Below, in pieces: positions 54,110 through 64,000 of a stretch of 64,000 nt of DNA. Source of the stretch: SG8-30 sp963695155 (GTDB lineage: Bacteria; Pseudomonadota; Gammaproteobacteria; Steroidobacterales; Steroidobacteraceae); NCBI GenBank assembly GCA_963695155.1, contig CAVOGD010000006.1, positions 643,301 through 707,300 on the forward strand. Direction: 5' to 3'. The notes beneath the pieces are model-generated. The model was not told where the DNA came from, did not search any database, and saw nothing but the letters and a program-made list of their open reading frames with translations. Position 1 is the first letter of the stretch. Each line of letters starts with the position of its first letter. Position numbers and translations under genes: made by a program.

Positions 54110-54524
54110 TCAGTGGTGGCCGCCGCCGCCGTCGCATGTCGCAGGCGCAATCGTGATCATCCCCGGCGCCCTGGTCGGTTCCGTGCGCGTGCGGCCGTGG
54201 TTCGCTCAATGGCAGACTGCCCGCAAGCCAGGCCTTCACGGCGCGTTCCGGTTCTTTCTCGCTCGTGACCAGGGCGCTGATGCCGAAGCGCGCCAGACGC
54301 GCCTTGAGGCCGGCACCCATGCCCCCGGCAATCAGCACGTCAATTCCGTGGAGTGGATGCGAAGAATGCAACGAACTGTCGTGGAATGACTGTTCCTTGG
54401 GCAACTCGAGAAGCGTACGGCCGGCGATGACCCCGTCGCTAACGTCGAATATCCAGAAATTCCTGCATCGCCCGGCATGTTCGGTGATGTCGCGGCGGTT
54501 CTGGCTGGTTACAGCTATCTTCAC
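54110..54524 (-). CDS. NifX/NifB-C-like dinitrogenase iron-molybdenum cofactor-binding family protein, frameshifted near the C-terminus
   Basis: 137 residues after correction. The start is GTG at 54524 with GGGAAA upstream, giving a (V)KIAVTSQNRRDITEHAGRCRNF N-terminus typical of the family, then HPLHGIDVLIAGGMGAGLKARL. The frame as given runs into an Arg-rich tail. Removing one base at 54137 gives a His/Asp/Cys-rich end (HDCACDCDGGGHH) and an immediate stop at 54110, as in homologues. No nif genes are nearby, so this is probably a stand-alone metal- or cluster-binding protein. Confidence 0.75.
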
Positions 54525-54783
54525 GGTTAGGTTTCCCAGGTGAGAGACTTGTCGCGGCTTGCGCTGGCGACAGACGGGTTGGCGCACTTCGACCGTGCGC
54601 ACAAACTCACACTAGGCTGCTTCCTGCTGACTTGCCATACGGGAAAGCGGAAGCCTCGCCGCGACTTGTACCGGCCCGACGCAAAATTCCGGGACACCGG
54701 AAACAGGGTGCCAGCCTGGGCAATGTCGCCGCTGCAGGAGTGCAGAGCGACAGATTCGGTGCAGCGGCGGCTAGACTAGCCAG

Positions 54784-55987
54784 ATGTATGCAGCCCTGCT
54801 TGCCCTGGCGGCACTGACTGTCGCTTCCGACGCGCAGGGTGGCGCCGCGGTCGCCGCAGCAACCACCGTCCGTTTCGCAACGTTCAACGTGTCGATGTTC
54901 CGCTCGCGGTCGGGCAGGCTGTGCGAAGAACTCGCCGATCCTGCCATGCAGCAGGCGCGCCTGGCTGCCGCGATACTGCAGGAGATCCGCCCGGATGTGG
55001 TGCTGCTGAACGAATTCGACTGGGACGCCGAAGGCGAGTCGGCCCGGCTGTTCCGCCAGAACTTCCTCGCCGTCGGACAAGGCGGCCGGCCGCCGATCGA
55101 CTACCCCTACGCCTACGTACCGGAAACAAACACCGGCATTGCCTCCGGCCTCGATCTCGATCGTGACAGCAAGATCGTTACCGAGCCCGGCTCGCGCGCT
55201 TACGGCGGCGACGCTTTCGGCTTCGGGGAATTTCCGGGACAGTATGGATTCATCGTGCTGTCACGCTTCCCGATAGAGGTCGAGGATGTTCGCAGTTTCC
55301 GCCTGCTGCGCTGGCGCGACCTGCCTGGGGCGTCGATCCCCGAGGGCTGGTACTCGCCGCAGGCGCTCGACCTGCTGCGCTTGTCATCGAAGAACCACGT
55401 TGATGTGCCCATCCGCATTGGCGCCCGGGTGGTGCACTTGCTCGCCAGTCACCCGACTCCGCCGACCTTCGACGGTCCGGAAGACCGTAACGGCGCACGC
55501 AATGCCGACGAGATCCGCTTCTGGTCGCTGTACCTGCAGGACGATGGCAACGAATGGCTGGTTGACGACCAGGGAAGGACTGGCGGCCTCGGCACTGGAC
55601 CATTCGTGATCGCAGGCGACCTGAATTCCGATCCGGCTGACGGCGACTCACGGCACCATGCCATCCGCGACCTGCTGACGAACTCTCGCTTGCAGGGAGC
55701 GCCCGCGCCGGTCAGGCGTCGGTGCAGCCGAGCAGGCCAGGCTGCAGGGCGGCGTCAACGCCACACACGCCGGCGATCCGGCGCAGGACACGGCGGACTT
55801 CGCGGACCGGGACGTCGGCAACCTGAGGCTCGATTACGTGCTGCCCTCGATGGACTTGCCCATCGAGCGTTCCGGAGTCTTCTGGCCAGCCGCATCCGAC
55901 CCGCGGTTCGCGCTGGTCGGCACCTACCCTTTCCCGGTGTCGGACCACCGGCTTGTGTGGGTGGATGTCAGCGTCGCTGACCGCTAG
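54784..55987 (+). CDS. Secreted endonuclease/exonuclease/phosphatase-fold protein, frameshifted
   Basis: 400 residues after correction. A signal peptide (residues 1-20) precedes an EEP fold: TVRFATFNVSMFR, LLNEFDWDAEG, VHLLASHPTPP and FVIAGDLNSDP. The frame is lost near 55709. Removing one base continues it as APSGVGAAEQARLQGG, with LRLDYVLPSMDL and the final SDHRLVWVDV, which holds the catalytic Asp-His pair, to a TAG at 55985-55987. The enzyme may be an extracellular nuclease or phosphatase. Confidence 0.8.
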
Positions 55988-56002
55988 CGGCCCACACGGC
56001 AG

Positions 56003-56029
56003 AACGGCGGCGCTGAATGCGCCGCCGTT
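56003..56029 (+). terminator. Hairpin terminator after the EEP-fold gene
   Basis: An 11-bp perfect stem (AACGGCGGCGC, TGAAT loop, GCGCCGCCGTT) 16 bases past the corrected stop, followed by GTGTTTGG. The T content is modest. It may serve both convergent genes. Confidence 0.65.
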
Positions 56030-56079
56030 CGTGTTTGGTCAGTCATGAGGAGCTGTTGGTCGCTCCTCTCCTGTCGTGA

Positions 56080-58305
<2,226 letters not shown>

Positions 58306-58342
58306 TGATGTTCTCCCTTTGGTCAAGTCATCTCGAGTCACT

Positions 58343-58369
58343 GTCGCGGGCGCCGCCCGCGCCCGCGAC
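58343..58369 (-). terminator. Hairpin between the two katG genes
   Basis: A 10-bp perfect stem (GTCGCGGGCG, 7-base loop, CGCCCGCGAC) between the paralogues, flanked by TCAAGTCA direct repeats at 58323 and 58370. No T run, so it may attenuate or stabilise rather than terminate. Confidence 0.4.
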
Positions 58370-58389
58370 TCAAGTCAGGCGTTCCAGGA

Positions 58390-60555
58390 TCAGGCAATGT
58401 CGAAGCGGTCGGCATTCATGACCTTGGTCCAGGCAGCGACGAAGTCCTTGACGAACTTCCTCTTGCCGTCGTTCTGTGCATAAACCTCGGCATAGGCGCG
58501 CAGTACCGAGTTGGACCCGAACACCAGGTCGACCCGGGTCGCCGTCCATTTCACCTTGCCGGTCTTGCGGTCGCGGATCTCATAGAGGCCCTTGCCGGCC
58601 GGCTTCCACAGGTACTTCATGTCCGTGAGGTTCACGAAGAAGTCGTTCGTCAGGGCGCCCTCACGATCGGTGAACACGCCGTGCCTGGTCCCGCCGTGGT
58701 TGGTGCCGAGCACGCGCATGCCGCCGACCAGCACCGTCATCTCGTGGGCGGTCAGGCCCATCAGCTGGGTGCGGTCGAGCAGCAACTCCTCGGCGCTGAC
58801 GGCATAGTCCTTCTTCAGCCAGTTGCGGTAGCCGTCGGCAACGGGTTCCAGCACTGCGAAAGACTCGGCGTCCGTCATCTCCTGCGTGGCATCGCCGCGA
58901 CCCGGCGTGAAGGGAACAGCCACGTTGACGCGGGCCGCCTTGGCCGCCTGCTCGACGCCGACATTGCCCGCCAGCACGATGACATCGGCCACGCTGGCGC
59001 CCGTCTCGGCCGCGATCTTCTCCAGTACGCGCAGCACCTTGGTGAGGCGCGCCGGCTCATTGCCCTCCCAGTCCTTCTGCGGAGCCAGGCGGATGCGGGC
59101 GCCGTTGGCGCCGCCGCGCATGTCGGAACCACGGAAGGTGCGCGCGCTGTCCCAGGCCGTTGACACCATTTCACCGATGGTGAGGCCGCTGGCCGCGATC
59201 TTCGCCTTGACGGCCGCGACGTCGTAGTCCTTGCGGCCCGCAGGCACCGGGTCCTGCCAGATCAGGTCTTCCTTCGGCACATCCGGACCGATGTAGCGTG
59301 CCTTCGGCCCCATGTCGCGGTGGGTCAGCTTGAACCAGGCGCGTGCAAACACGTCCGAGAAGTAAGCGGGGTCCTTGTAGAAGCGCTCGGAGATCTTGCG
59401 GTACGCCGGGTCCATCTTCATGGCCATGTCGGCATCGGTCATGATCGGGTTCTGGCGAATCTTCGGGTCCTCGACATCGACCGGCTTGTCTTCGTCCTTG
59501 ATGCCGATGGGCTCCCACTGCCAGGCGCCGGCCGGGCTCTTCTTCAGTTCCCATTCGTAGTTCAGCAGCAGGTGGAAGTAGCCGTTGTCCCACTTGGTGG
59601 GATGGGTGGTCCAGGCGCCTTCGAGGCCACTGGTCACGGCATCGCGACCGATGCCGCGCGTGGTGTGGTTCATCCAGCCCAGGCCCTGCTCTTCTACGCC
59701 TGCTCCCTCCGGAGCCGGCCCGAGCCGGCTGGCATCGCCATTGCCATGAGCCTTGCCGACGGTGTGTCCGCCGGCGGTCAAGGCAACGGTTTCCTCGTCG
59801 TTCATCGCCATGCGGGCGAAGGTCACCCGAACGTCCTTGGCCGTGCGCAGCGGGTCGGGCTTGCCGCCGACGCCTTCCGGGTTGACGTAGATCAGGCCCA
59901 TCTGCACCGCGGCCAGCGGGTTCTCCAGCGACTCGCGGTCATCGCCTTCGTAGCGGTTGGCGGCCAGCCATTCCTTCTCGGATCCCCAGTAGATGTCCTT
60001 CTCGGGATGCCAGATGTCTTCGCGGCCAAAACCGAAGCCGAAGATCTTCAGGCCCATCGACTCGTAGGCCATGTTGCCCGCCAGGATCATCAGGTCGGCC
60101 CAGCTGATCTTGTTGCCGTACTTCTTCTTGATCGGCCACAGCAGGCGCCGCGCCTTGTCGAGGTTCGCGTTGTCCGGCCAGGAATTGATCGGCGCAAAGC
60201 GCTGGTTGCCCGTGCCGCCGCCGCCGCGGCCGTCAGCCGTGCGGTAGGTGCCGGCCGAATGCCACGCCATGCGGATCATCAGGCCGCCGTAGTGGCCCCA
60301 GTCCGCCGGCCACCAGGCCTGGCTCTTGGTCATCAGGGCCTTGAGGTCCTTCTTGAGCGCCTCGACCTTGAGCTTCTTCAGTTCTTTCCGATAGTTGAAG
60401 CCCTTGCCCAGCGGGTTGGTCTTGGTGTCGTGCTGGTGCAGGATGTCGAGGTTGAGCGCCTTCGGCCACCACTCCATTTTCGACATGTCGGTCGATGTGG
60501 CGCTGCCGTGCATCACCGGGCACTTGCCTGCGCTGGCTGGGTTACGGTCGGTCAT
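58390..60555 (-). CDS. katG: Catalase-peroxidase KatG, cytosolic
   Basis: A 721-residue two-domain catalase-peroxidase without a signal peptide (starts TDRNPASAGKCPVMHGSA, as in typical KatG). Distal LMIRMAWHSAGTYR, GLIYVNPEGVGG and proximal GGHTVGKAHG are all intact. It removes H2O2 and alkyl-peroxide equivalents in the cytosol. AGAGGAAG lies upstream of the ATG, 57 bases after the Fur-type regulator's corrected stop. Its exported paralogue follows on the same transcript. Confidence 0.95.
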   Translation of the reverse strand: MTDRNPASAGKCPVMHGSATSTDMSKMEWWPKALNLDILHQHDTKTNPLGKGFNYRKELKKLKVEALKKDLKALMTKSQAWWPADWGHYGGLMIRMAWHSAGTYRTADGRGGGGTGNQRFAPINSWPDNANLDKARRLLWPIKKKYGNKISWADLMILAGNMAYESMGLKIFGFGFGREDIWHPEKDIYWGSEKEWLAANRYEGDDRESLENPLAAVQMGLIYVNPEGVGGKPDPLRTAKDVRVTFARMAMNDEETVALTAGGHTVGKAHGNGDASRLGPAPEGAGVEEQGLGWMNHTTRGIGRDAVTSGLEGAWTTHPTKWDNGYFHLLLNYEWELKKSPAGAWQWEPIGIKDEDKPVDVEDPKIRQNPIMTDADMAMKMDPAYRKISERFYKDPAYFSDVFARAWFKLTHRDMGPKARYIGPDVPKEDLIWQDPVPAGRKDYDVAAVKAKIAASGLTIGEMVSTAWDSARTFRGSDMRGGANGARIRLAPQKDWEGNEPARLTKVLRVLEKIAAETGASVADVIVLAGNVGVEQAAKAARVNVAVPFTPGRGDATQEMTDAESFAVLEPVADGYRNWLKKDYAVSAEELLLDRTQLMGLTAHEMTVLVGGMRVLGTNHGGTRHGVFTDREGALTNDFFVNLTDMKYLWKPAGKGLYEIRDRKTGKVKWTATRVDLVFGSNSVLRAYAEVYAQNDGKRKFVKDFVAAWTKVMNADRFDIA

Positions 60556-60612
60556 TTGGTCTTCCTCTCGATGAAATAGTTGGTAGTGGATGTGGTTGTC
60601 AGTGGCGGCGAC

Positions 60613-61057
60613 TTACGCGCCGCGCTTGCGTCTTGGCGTGGTCGTCTTCCGGCATTTCGGGCAGCGGCCCCAGTAGACGACCTCGGCTTCGTCAATCTCG
60701 AAGCCGTGATCGTCGTCCGCGGTGAGGCAAGGCCTCGCGCCCACAGCGCAGTCGATGTCGAACATCGTCCCGCAGCCCCGGCAGATCGAGGTGGTGATGG
60801 TTGTCGCCCACCCGGTCCTCGTACCGCGCCGCGGCGCCGGCCGGCTGGATGCGGCGGATGAGGTTCTTGTCCACCAGGACGCCGAGCGTGTCGTACACGG
60901 CCTGGCGTGAGACCGAACCGATGACTGCCCGCACGTCTTCCATCAGCGCGTCGGCCGTGGCGTGGGGACGGGACGACACGGCGCGCAGCAAGGCCAGCCG
61001 CTGGGCCGTCACCTGCATGCCGTTCTGGCGCAGCAACTGCTCGAATTCATTTTTCAT
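60613..61057 (-). CDS. Fur-family (PerR-like) peroxide-responsive regulator, frameshifted
   Basis: 147 residues after correction. The winged HTH (QNGMQVTAQRLALLRAVSSR, SRQAVYDTLGVLVDKNLI) is in one frame to GDNHHHL. One extra base at 60787 then shifts it. Removing it restores HHHLICRGCGTMFDIDC and the C-terminal CPKC, forming the His-rich regulatory site and structural CxxC pairs of Fur/PerR. Position ahead of two katG genes indicates control of peroxide defence. Several Met precede MKNEF, so the start is uncertain. As sequenced, the protein would lose its metal sites. Confidence 0.83.
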
Positions 61058-61078
61058 GTGCATCATCATAACACCAAC

Positions 61079-61095
61079 TCTGGACATTATCCAGA
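61079..61095 (-). promoter_or_regulatory. Candidate operator for the Fur/PerR-type regulator
   Basis: A perfect 6-5-6 inverted repeat, TCTGGA-catta-TCCAGA, overlapping the -10 hexamer of the operon promoter, a typical autorepressor position. It differs from the classic Fur box. Confidence 0.6.
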
Positions 61096-61114
61096 ATTAG
61101 ACTATGTACGACAA
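61086..61114 (-). promoter_or_regulatory. Promoter of the regulator-katG-katG operon
   Basis: On the minus strand, TTGTCG (61109-61114) and GATAAT (61086-61091) are separated by 17 bases, about 30 bases upstream of the start region. The palindrome at 61079-61095 covers the -10. Confidence 0.6.
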
Positions 61115-61258
61115 TCAGACGCAGCCAGCTCGACACGTTGATAACAACTTCATATATATCTAGGTATTAGGTGAGTCTTGGCTGCCTCTTATCTGCCCGC
61201 GGCGACACCAGGAACGCTTGGACCATGCAAGTCCTTTTATTTGTTATTTGCTTATATT

Positions 61259-61274
61259 ATAGTTAATCAACTAT
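61259..61274 (+). promoter_or_regulatory. Inverted repeat upstream of the XRE/nucleotidyltransferase pair
   Basis: ATAGTT-aatc-AACTAT, a perfect 6-4-6 palindrome 26 bases before the XRE start, in an AT-rich patch with TATATT and TATTAT. A likely autoregulatory operator and promoter area. Confidence 0.5.
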
Positions 61275-61300
61275 GACCTCTCGAATCGAGCCGCGCAGTC

Positions 61301-61759
61301 ATGACCGACCAAGCCCGGGAAGCAATACAAGCCCTGCGCAGCGACCTGGCCCTGCAGATCGCGCGCCACGTCGGACGCAGCGGGCAGACTCAGGCCGCCA
61401 CGGCAGAGCGCCTGGCCATTCCCCAGCCCACGATGAGCAAGATCATGCGTGGGCAGGTGGAGGCAGTGTCGCTGGAACTGATGCTGAAGATCGCGGTGCG
61501 CGCCGGACTTGCCGTCGTACTGCAGACCGGCAAGGACCCAGCGGAAGCCGGGGTGTATGTCTCCGGCATCAAGGCAACAAGACCCGCACGCAGCAAGTCC
61601 CGTCTTGCCGAAGAGGCGCGCCATGCGGTGAGCGAGAGCATCCGTTCCTGGAATCCGGAGAAACGCCTCGAGGCCCACCTGAAGCACAGCGAACTCGTCA
61701 CCGCGCTGCAGCGCGCCGCGGCGGGCAGCAGCGGCACTCGTGCCCGGAGCGCCAGGTGA
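61301..61759 (+). CDS. XRE-family helix-turn-helix protein (antitoxin-like)
   Basis: A 152-residue DNA-binding protein. The HTH (QTQAATAERLAIPQPTMSK, residues ~30-50) and MLKIAVRAGLAVVLQT resemble the small XRE/HTH_37 family of antitoxin-like regulators. A Lys/Arg-rich linker and an amphipathic C-terminus follow. Its stop overlaps the GTG of the nucleotidyltransferase gene by four bases (GTGA). The upstream palindrome suggests autoregulation, as in toxin-antitoxin operons. Confidence 0.75.
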   Translation: MTDQAREAIQALRSDLALQIARHVGRSGQTQAATAERLAIPQPTMSKIMRGQVEAVSLELMLKIAVRAGLAVVLQTGKDPAEAGVYVSGIKATRPARSKSRLAEEARHAVSESIRSWNPEKRLEAHLKHSELVTALQRAAAGSSGTRARSAR

Positions 61760-62314
61760 AGGCCACCGGTCCCGGGCAGTCGCTCCTCCTGCTCCTGGAT
61801 GTCGTCGCCCTGCTCGAAGAGCAGGGTATCGAGTACGCGGTCGTGGGCGCCATCGCCGCATCGGTGTACGGCACAGTCCGCGCCACAACCGATGCTGACG
61901 CGCTCGTTTCGGCGCCGCTGCCCGGGCTGGTCAATCTCGAAAGGACGCTGCGGAGAGACGGCTTGACCGTGGAACTCCAGTCGGGGCGATACCGACGATC
62001 CCATACCGGCATTGCTTGCGATCAGCGATCAGTTCGGAAACCGCGTAGACCTACTCGGCGGTCTTCGCGGCCTCGACCCTAGTGCATTCGATCGGACTTT
62101 CAGGGTCCCATTTTCCGGGACGACGCTGCAAATAATCGGGCGAGAGGACTTCATCGCGATGAAGTGTTTCGCCAATGGACCGCAGGACATTGCGGATGCA
62201 CAGGAAGCGATCTGGGCCTCCGACCCGCCGATTGACCTGGACTTGTTGAGGCGTATAACCAGGCGGTTTGGGCGACCGGCCGCGGATGCGCTCGAGAAGT
62301 TGCTGGCAGAGTAA
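61756..62314 (+). CDS. Nucleotidyltransferase-fold protein (AbiEii/MNT-like), frameshifted
   Basis: 185 residues after correction. The N-terminal VVGAIAASVYGTVRATTDADALV is a minimal nucleotidyltransferase motif with a DxD pair. One extra base at about 61982-61987 moves the frame; joining gives QSGDTDDPIPALLAISDQFG and then REDFIAMKCFANGPQDIADA, typical of AbiEii-like and DUF6036 nucleotidyltransferases. Such proteins are toxins or modifiers that nucleotidylate tRNA or proteins. Paired with an overlapping XRE gene it resembles a type II or IV toxin-antitoxin module. Confidence 0.72.
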
Positions 62315-62393
62315 TCTGGCTGCGGATAGTTCATACCGGGCACATGGGCAACGCTTTCCGGCATTTGCGAGAGACACAAAGCGCCGCCAATGA

Positions 62394-62435
62394 GTCACCC
62401 ATGTCTCCGGTATAGAACGTCACCTATCTGACCGG
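62394..62435. repeat. Pair of imperfect direct repeats, possible insertion-sequence end relic
   Basis: GTCACCCATGTCTCCGG (62394-62410) and GTCACCTATCTGACCGG (62419-62435) match at 13 of 17 positions with a 25-base period. Repeated units of this type occur at the ends of some IS21-family elements. No transposase gene is present in the window. Confidence 0.4.
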
Positions 62436-62540
62436 AACGAACCGTTCTTGAATGGACGAAATCCGTTCTTGTCACGCAGCCAGGCGGACCAGCTGTTGGT
62501 GTCGGCACTGAAATCGGGGAGCAGGCCACGCCGGCCCGCG

Positions 62541-62571
62541 AAGAAAGAGCCCCAGCCAGAGGCTGGGGCTC
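62541..62571 (-). terminator. Rho-independent terminator of the right-edge TonB receptor gene
   Basis: A perfect 11-bp stem (GAGCCCCAGCC, loop AGA, GGCTGGGGCTC at 62547-62571). Read on the minus strand it is followed by TTTCTT (the AAGAAA at 62541-62546). About 64 bases past the receptor stop. Confidence 0.85.
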
Positions 62572-62634
62572 GCAAGCTGTCAAGCTGCCACCGACGATGG
62601 CGTTTTGCGAGGCTACTCTCGCGTGCCTTGCATT

Positions 62635-64000
62635 CTACAAGCGGTAACTGGCACCGAAGGTAATTCGACGATCTGTGATGCCCTGGAAGCACAGCAGTGC
62701 GCCTTTATTGACACAGGATGTAGGCGCGTCTTCCTTCGTCAGATTGATGGCCTCCAGTCCAAGGCTGAATTGATCATTTACAGCATACTTGATGCTGGCA
62801 TTGACCTGTGCGCGGGCCTCTTGGACATGATCGAAGCCAAAGAGAGCGGTACCCGAACTGGCGTAGTCAGTTGTTCTGTACGAGTCACGCCATGTATAGC
62901 GCACCCGACCGGAGATGCCATATTTCTCGTAGTACAGCGTGAAGTTGTAGGCATCTTCAGAGAGATCGGGAAGGGTGGCGCGCAGACTGGCATCGGGGAA
63001 TCCGAGCGAAGTAAAGATCTGGTCACCACGAGATGTCGGGTACTGGAAGGTCGTGCCACCAGAAAATTCCTGGTGAGTGTAGTTGGCGAGGACACCAAAC
63101 CCAGATGCCCAGCCGAGCTTGTCCTCATGACGGGAAAGATCATACTGAAAGGCGACTTCAATGCCCTTCATCTTGGTGTCGCCAGCGCCGTTTACTACGG
63201 TCGCTGCGGGTACACACATCCCCAGGTTGCCAACTTCCGATGGCGGCGCATAAGTATTCCGTATGGCAACGGGATTGTAGATGCCGCCAGCCTCACAAGG
63301 TGCTGTAAGGTCGCGATATCCGTTCGCATCCACCGGCGCGTCGTCCACCTGGGCGACATGCAGGTCAGTGCGGGTCTTATAGAAGAAACCCACGCTCACG
63401 ACACTCCCAGGCGCAAAATACCACTCAGCAGAGAGATCGAACGAGGATACCTCTTCAGGCTCCAAGTCCGGATTGCCGACGGCGACACTTGCAGTCTCGC
63501 TGCTGCCAAACGTCGCCGAAGTCGATAGATCGTCAAAGTCTGGGCGACGAATATCCTTTCCCCACGCCGCACGGATGACCAGGTCATCTGTTACGTCCGC
63601 GACGAGGTTGATTCGCGGCAGCAAGAAGTCATAACTTGCAGACTCGATCCTCGGTGTCACCACGACGACACCGCCTGTATTGGTAATCGTGTTGCCTACC
63701 GACTTGATGTCGGTTTCAAGGTAGCGAAGACCGGCGTTGCCCCGGAAGATGCCGGCCTCGAAGTTCGCCTGCGCGTAAACAGCGTCGGTCTTCTCGGAGA
63801 TACCAAAATAGGAGTTCGCTACTGAAGTTGGCGTATCGATCAGGGACTGGCTTACGCCGTTGGCCAGATTGTTCGCCGTTATCGCCGCGTTCAGGACGTC
63901 CACCATGCCCTGCATGTCAGAAAACGCAATTCCTGGATTGAGATAGAGGAAGTCGGCCACATACAACCTCCGGCCATCACCATCATTGTAGTTATCGGGG
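62635..64000 (-). CDS. TonB-dependent receptor, C-terminal part (5' end outside window)
   Basis: The frame is open through the last base of the window, so about 454 C-terminal residues are seen. They are a TonB receptor beta-barrel: YLNPGIAFSDM, AVYAQANFEAGIFRGNAGLRYLETD, AAWGKDIRRPDFDDLS and GNPDLEPEEVSSFDLSAEWYF are typical of the TonB family whose members carry sugar- or peptide-like cargo. The final residues are RRITFGASYRL, with Leu where many receptors end in Phe. Base composition is visibly less GC-rich than the rest of the window. The plug domain and signal peptide lie beyond 64000. Confidence 0.88.
   Translation of the reverse strand, partial: PDNYNDGDGRRLYVADFLYLNPGIAFSDMQGMVDVLNAAITANNLANGVSQSLIDTPTSVANSYFGISEKTDAVYAQANFEAGIFRGNAGLRYLETDIKSVGNTITNTGGVVVVTPRIESASYDFLLPRINLVADVTDDLVIRAAWGKDIRRPDFDDLSTSATFGSSETASVAVGNPDLEPEEVSSFDLSAEWYFAPGSVVSVGFFYKTRTDLHVAQVDDAPVDANGYRDLTAPCEAGGIYNPVAIRNTYAPPSEVGNLGMCVPAATVVNGAGDTKMKGIEVAFQYDLSRHEDKLGWASGFGVLANYTHQEFSGGTTFQYPTSRGDQIFTSLGFPDASLRATLPDLSEDAYNFTLYYEKYGISGRVRYTWRDSYRTTDYASSGTALFGFDHVQEARAQVNASIKYAVNDQFSLGLEAINLTKEDAPTSCVNKGALLCFQGITDRRITFGASYRL

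Larger units (their letters stand above)
62315..62634. other. Non-coding gap with repeat relics and a terminator
   Basis: 320 bases between the nucleotidyltransferase and TonB receptor genes. It holds the two IS21-like repeats (62394-62435), a pair of CCGTTCTTG repeats at 62442 and 62463, and the receptor's terminator (62541-62571). Short reading frames here show no family similarity. Confidence 0.5.

Noticed and set aside
62420..62692. Short frames on both strands between the nucleotidyltransferase and TonB gene
   Set aside because: They overlap the terminator stem and repeats, have no ribosome-binding site and no similarity to known families.

Overview
The window is about 64 kb of GC-rich, densely packed bacterial DNA with two truncated edge genes: a cyclic-glucan synthase-like protein at the left and a TonB-dependent receptor at the right. 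TonB receptors, lipoproteins, periplasmic enzymes, L,D-transpeptidases, a POT transporter, two KatGs and a LitR/CarH-type photoreceptor locus point to a Gram-negative proteobacterium, most likely a gammaproteobacterium. There is no rRNA or other taxonomic marker to prove this. I saw no tRNA, rRNA or CRISPR array.

Layout. 1-5.8 kb: the C-terminal part of an NdvB-like GH94 protein and a TonB receptor. 5.9-15.8 kb: a full reductive pyrimidine (cytosine/uracil) catabolic locus. The minus-strand operon encodes beta-ureidopropionase, an NCS1 permease, dihydropyrimidinase, PreT, PreA and a yeast-FCY1-like cytosine deaminase. The converging plus-strand pair, an omega-aminotransferase and a malonate-semialdehyde-type dehydrogenase, would take beta-alanine to acetyl-CoA. 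15.9-19.7 kb: a DapA-family lyase/aldolase, a PLP dehydratase, a small unknown protein, a Gly-rich RRM protein and a lipoprotein. 19.9-22.5 kb: an operon of two L,D-transpeptidases plus a secreted unknown. 22.5-30.3 kb: four methyltransferase-like genes, a glycosyltransferase, an M14 peptidase and a kinase-fold protein.

30.3-38.3 kb: a nine-gene minus-strand operon led by a B12-binding MerR regulator of the LitR/CarH photoreceptor type, followed by two cyclopropane-fatty-acid-synthase-type enzymes, a flavin amine oxidase-like protein, DUF1365, DUF1295, DUF2878, a DUF6134-like protein and a Blc-type lipocalin. This looks like a light-responsive membrane-lipid modification locus. 38.4-45.9 kb: a three-CxxCH cytochrome-like lipoprotein, a CHASE2 Ser/Thr kinase, a dimethylglycine-dehydrogenase-like flavoprotein, and a secreted protein with a HEAT-repeat lipoprotein. 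46-56 kb: a CocE-type acyl-peptidase divergent from a POT peptide transporter, then a ferritin-like protein, GST, DUF885 peptidase-like protein, Old Yellow Enzyme, NifX-like protein and an exo/endonuclease-fold protein. 56-61.1 kb: an operon of a Fur/PerR-type regulator, a cytosolic KatG and a secreted KatG, with a promoter and overlapping palindrome. 61.3-62.3 kb: an XRE regulator overlapping a nucleotidyltransferase (toxin-antitoxin-like).

A striking property is that at least ten genes are broken by a single-base indel, nine of them one extra base and one a missing base. Seven of the ten lie between 49.7 and 62 kb. In every case the two halves join into a normal-length family member once one base is corrected, so sequencing or assembly error is the most economical explanation. 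The affected genes are annotated at their corrected extents.
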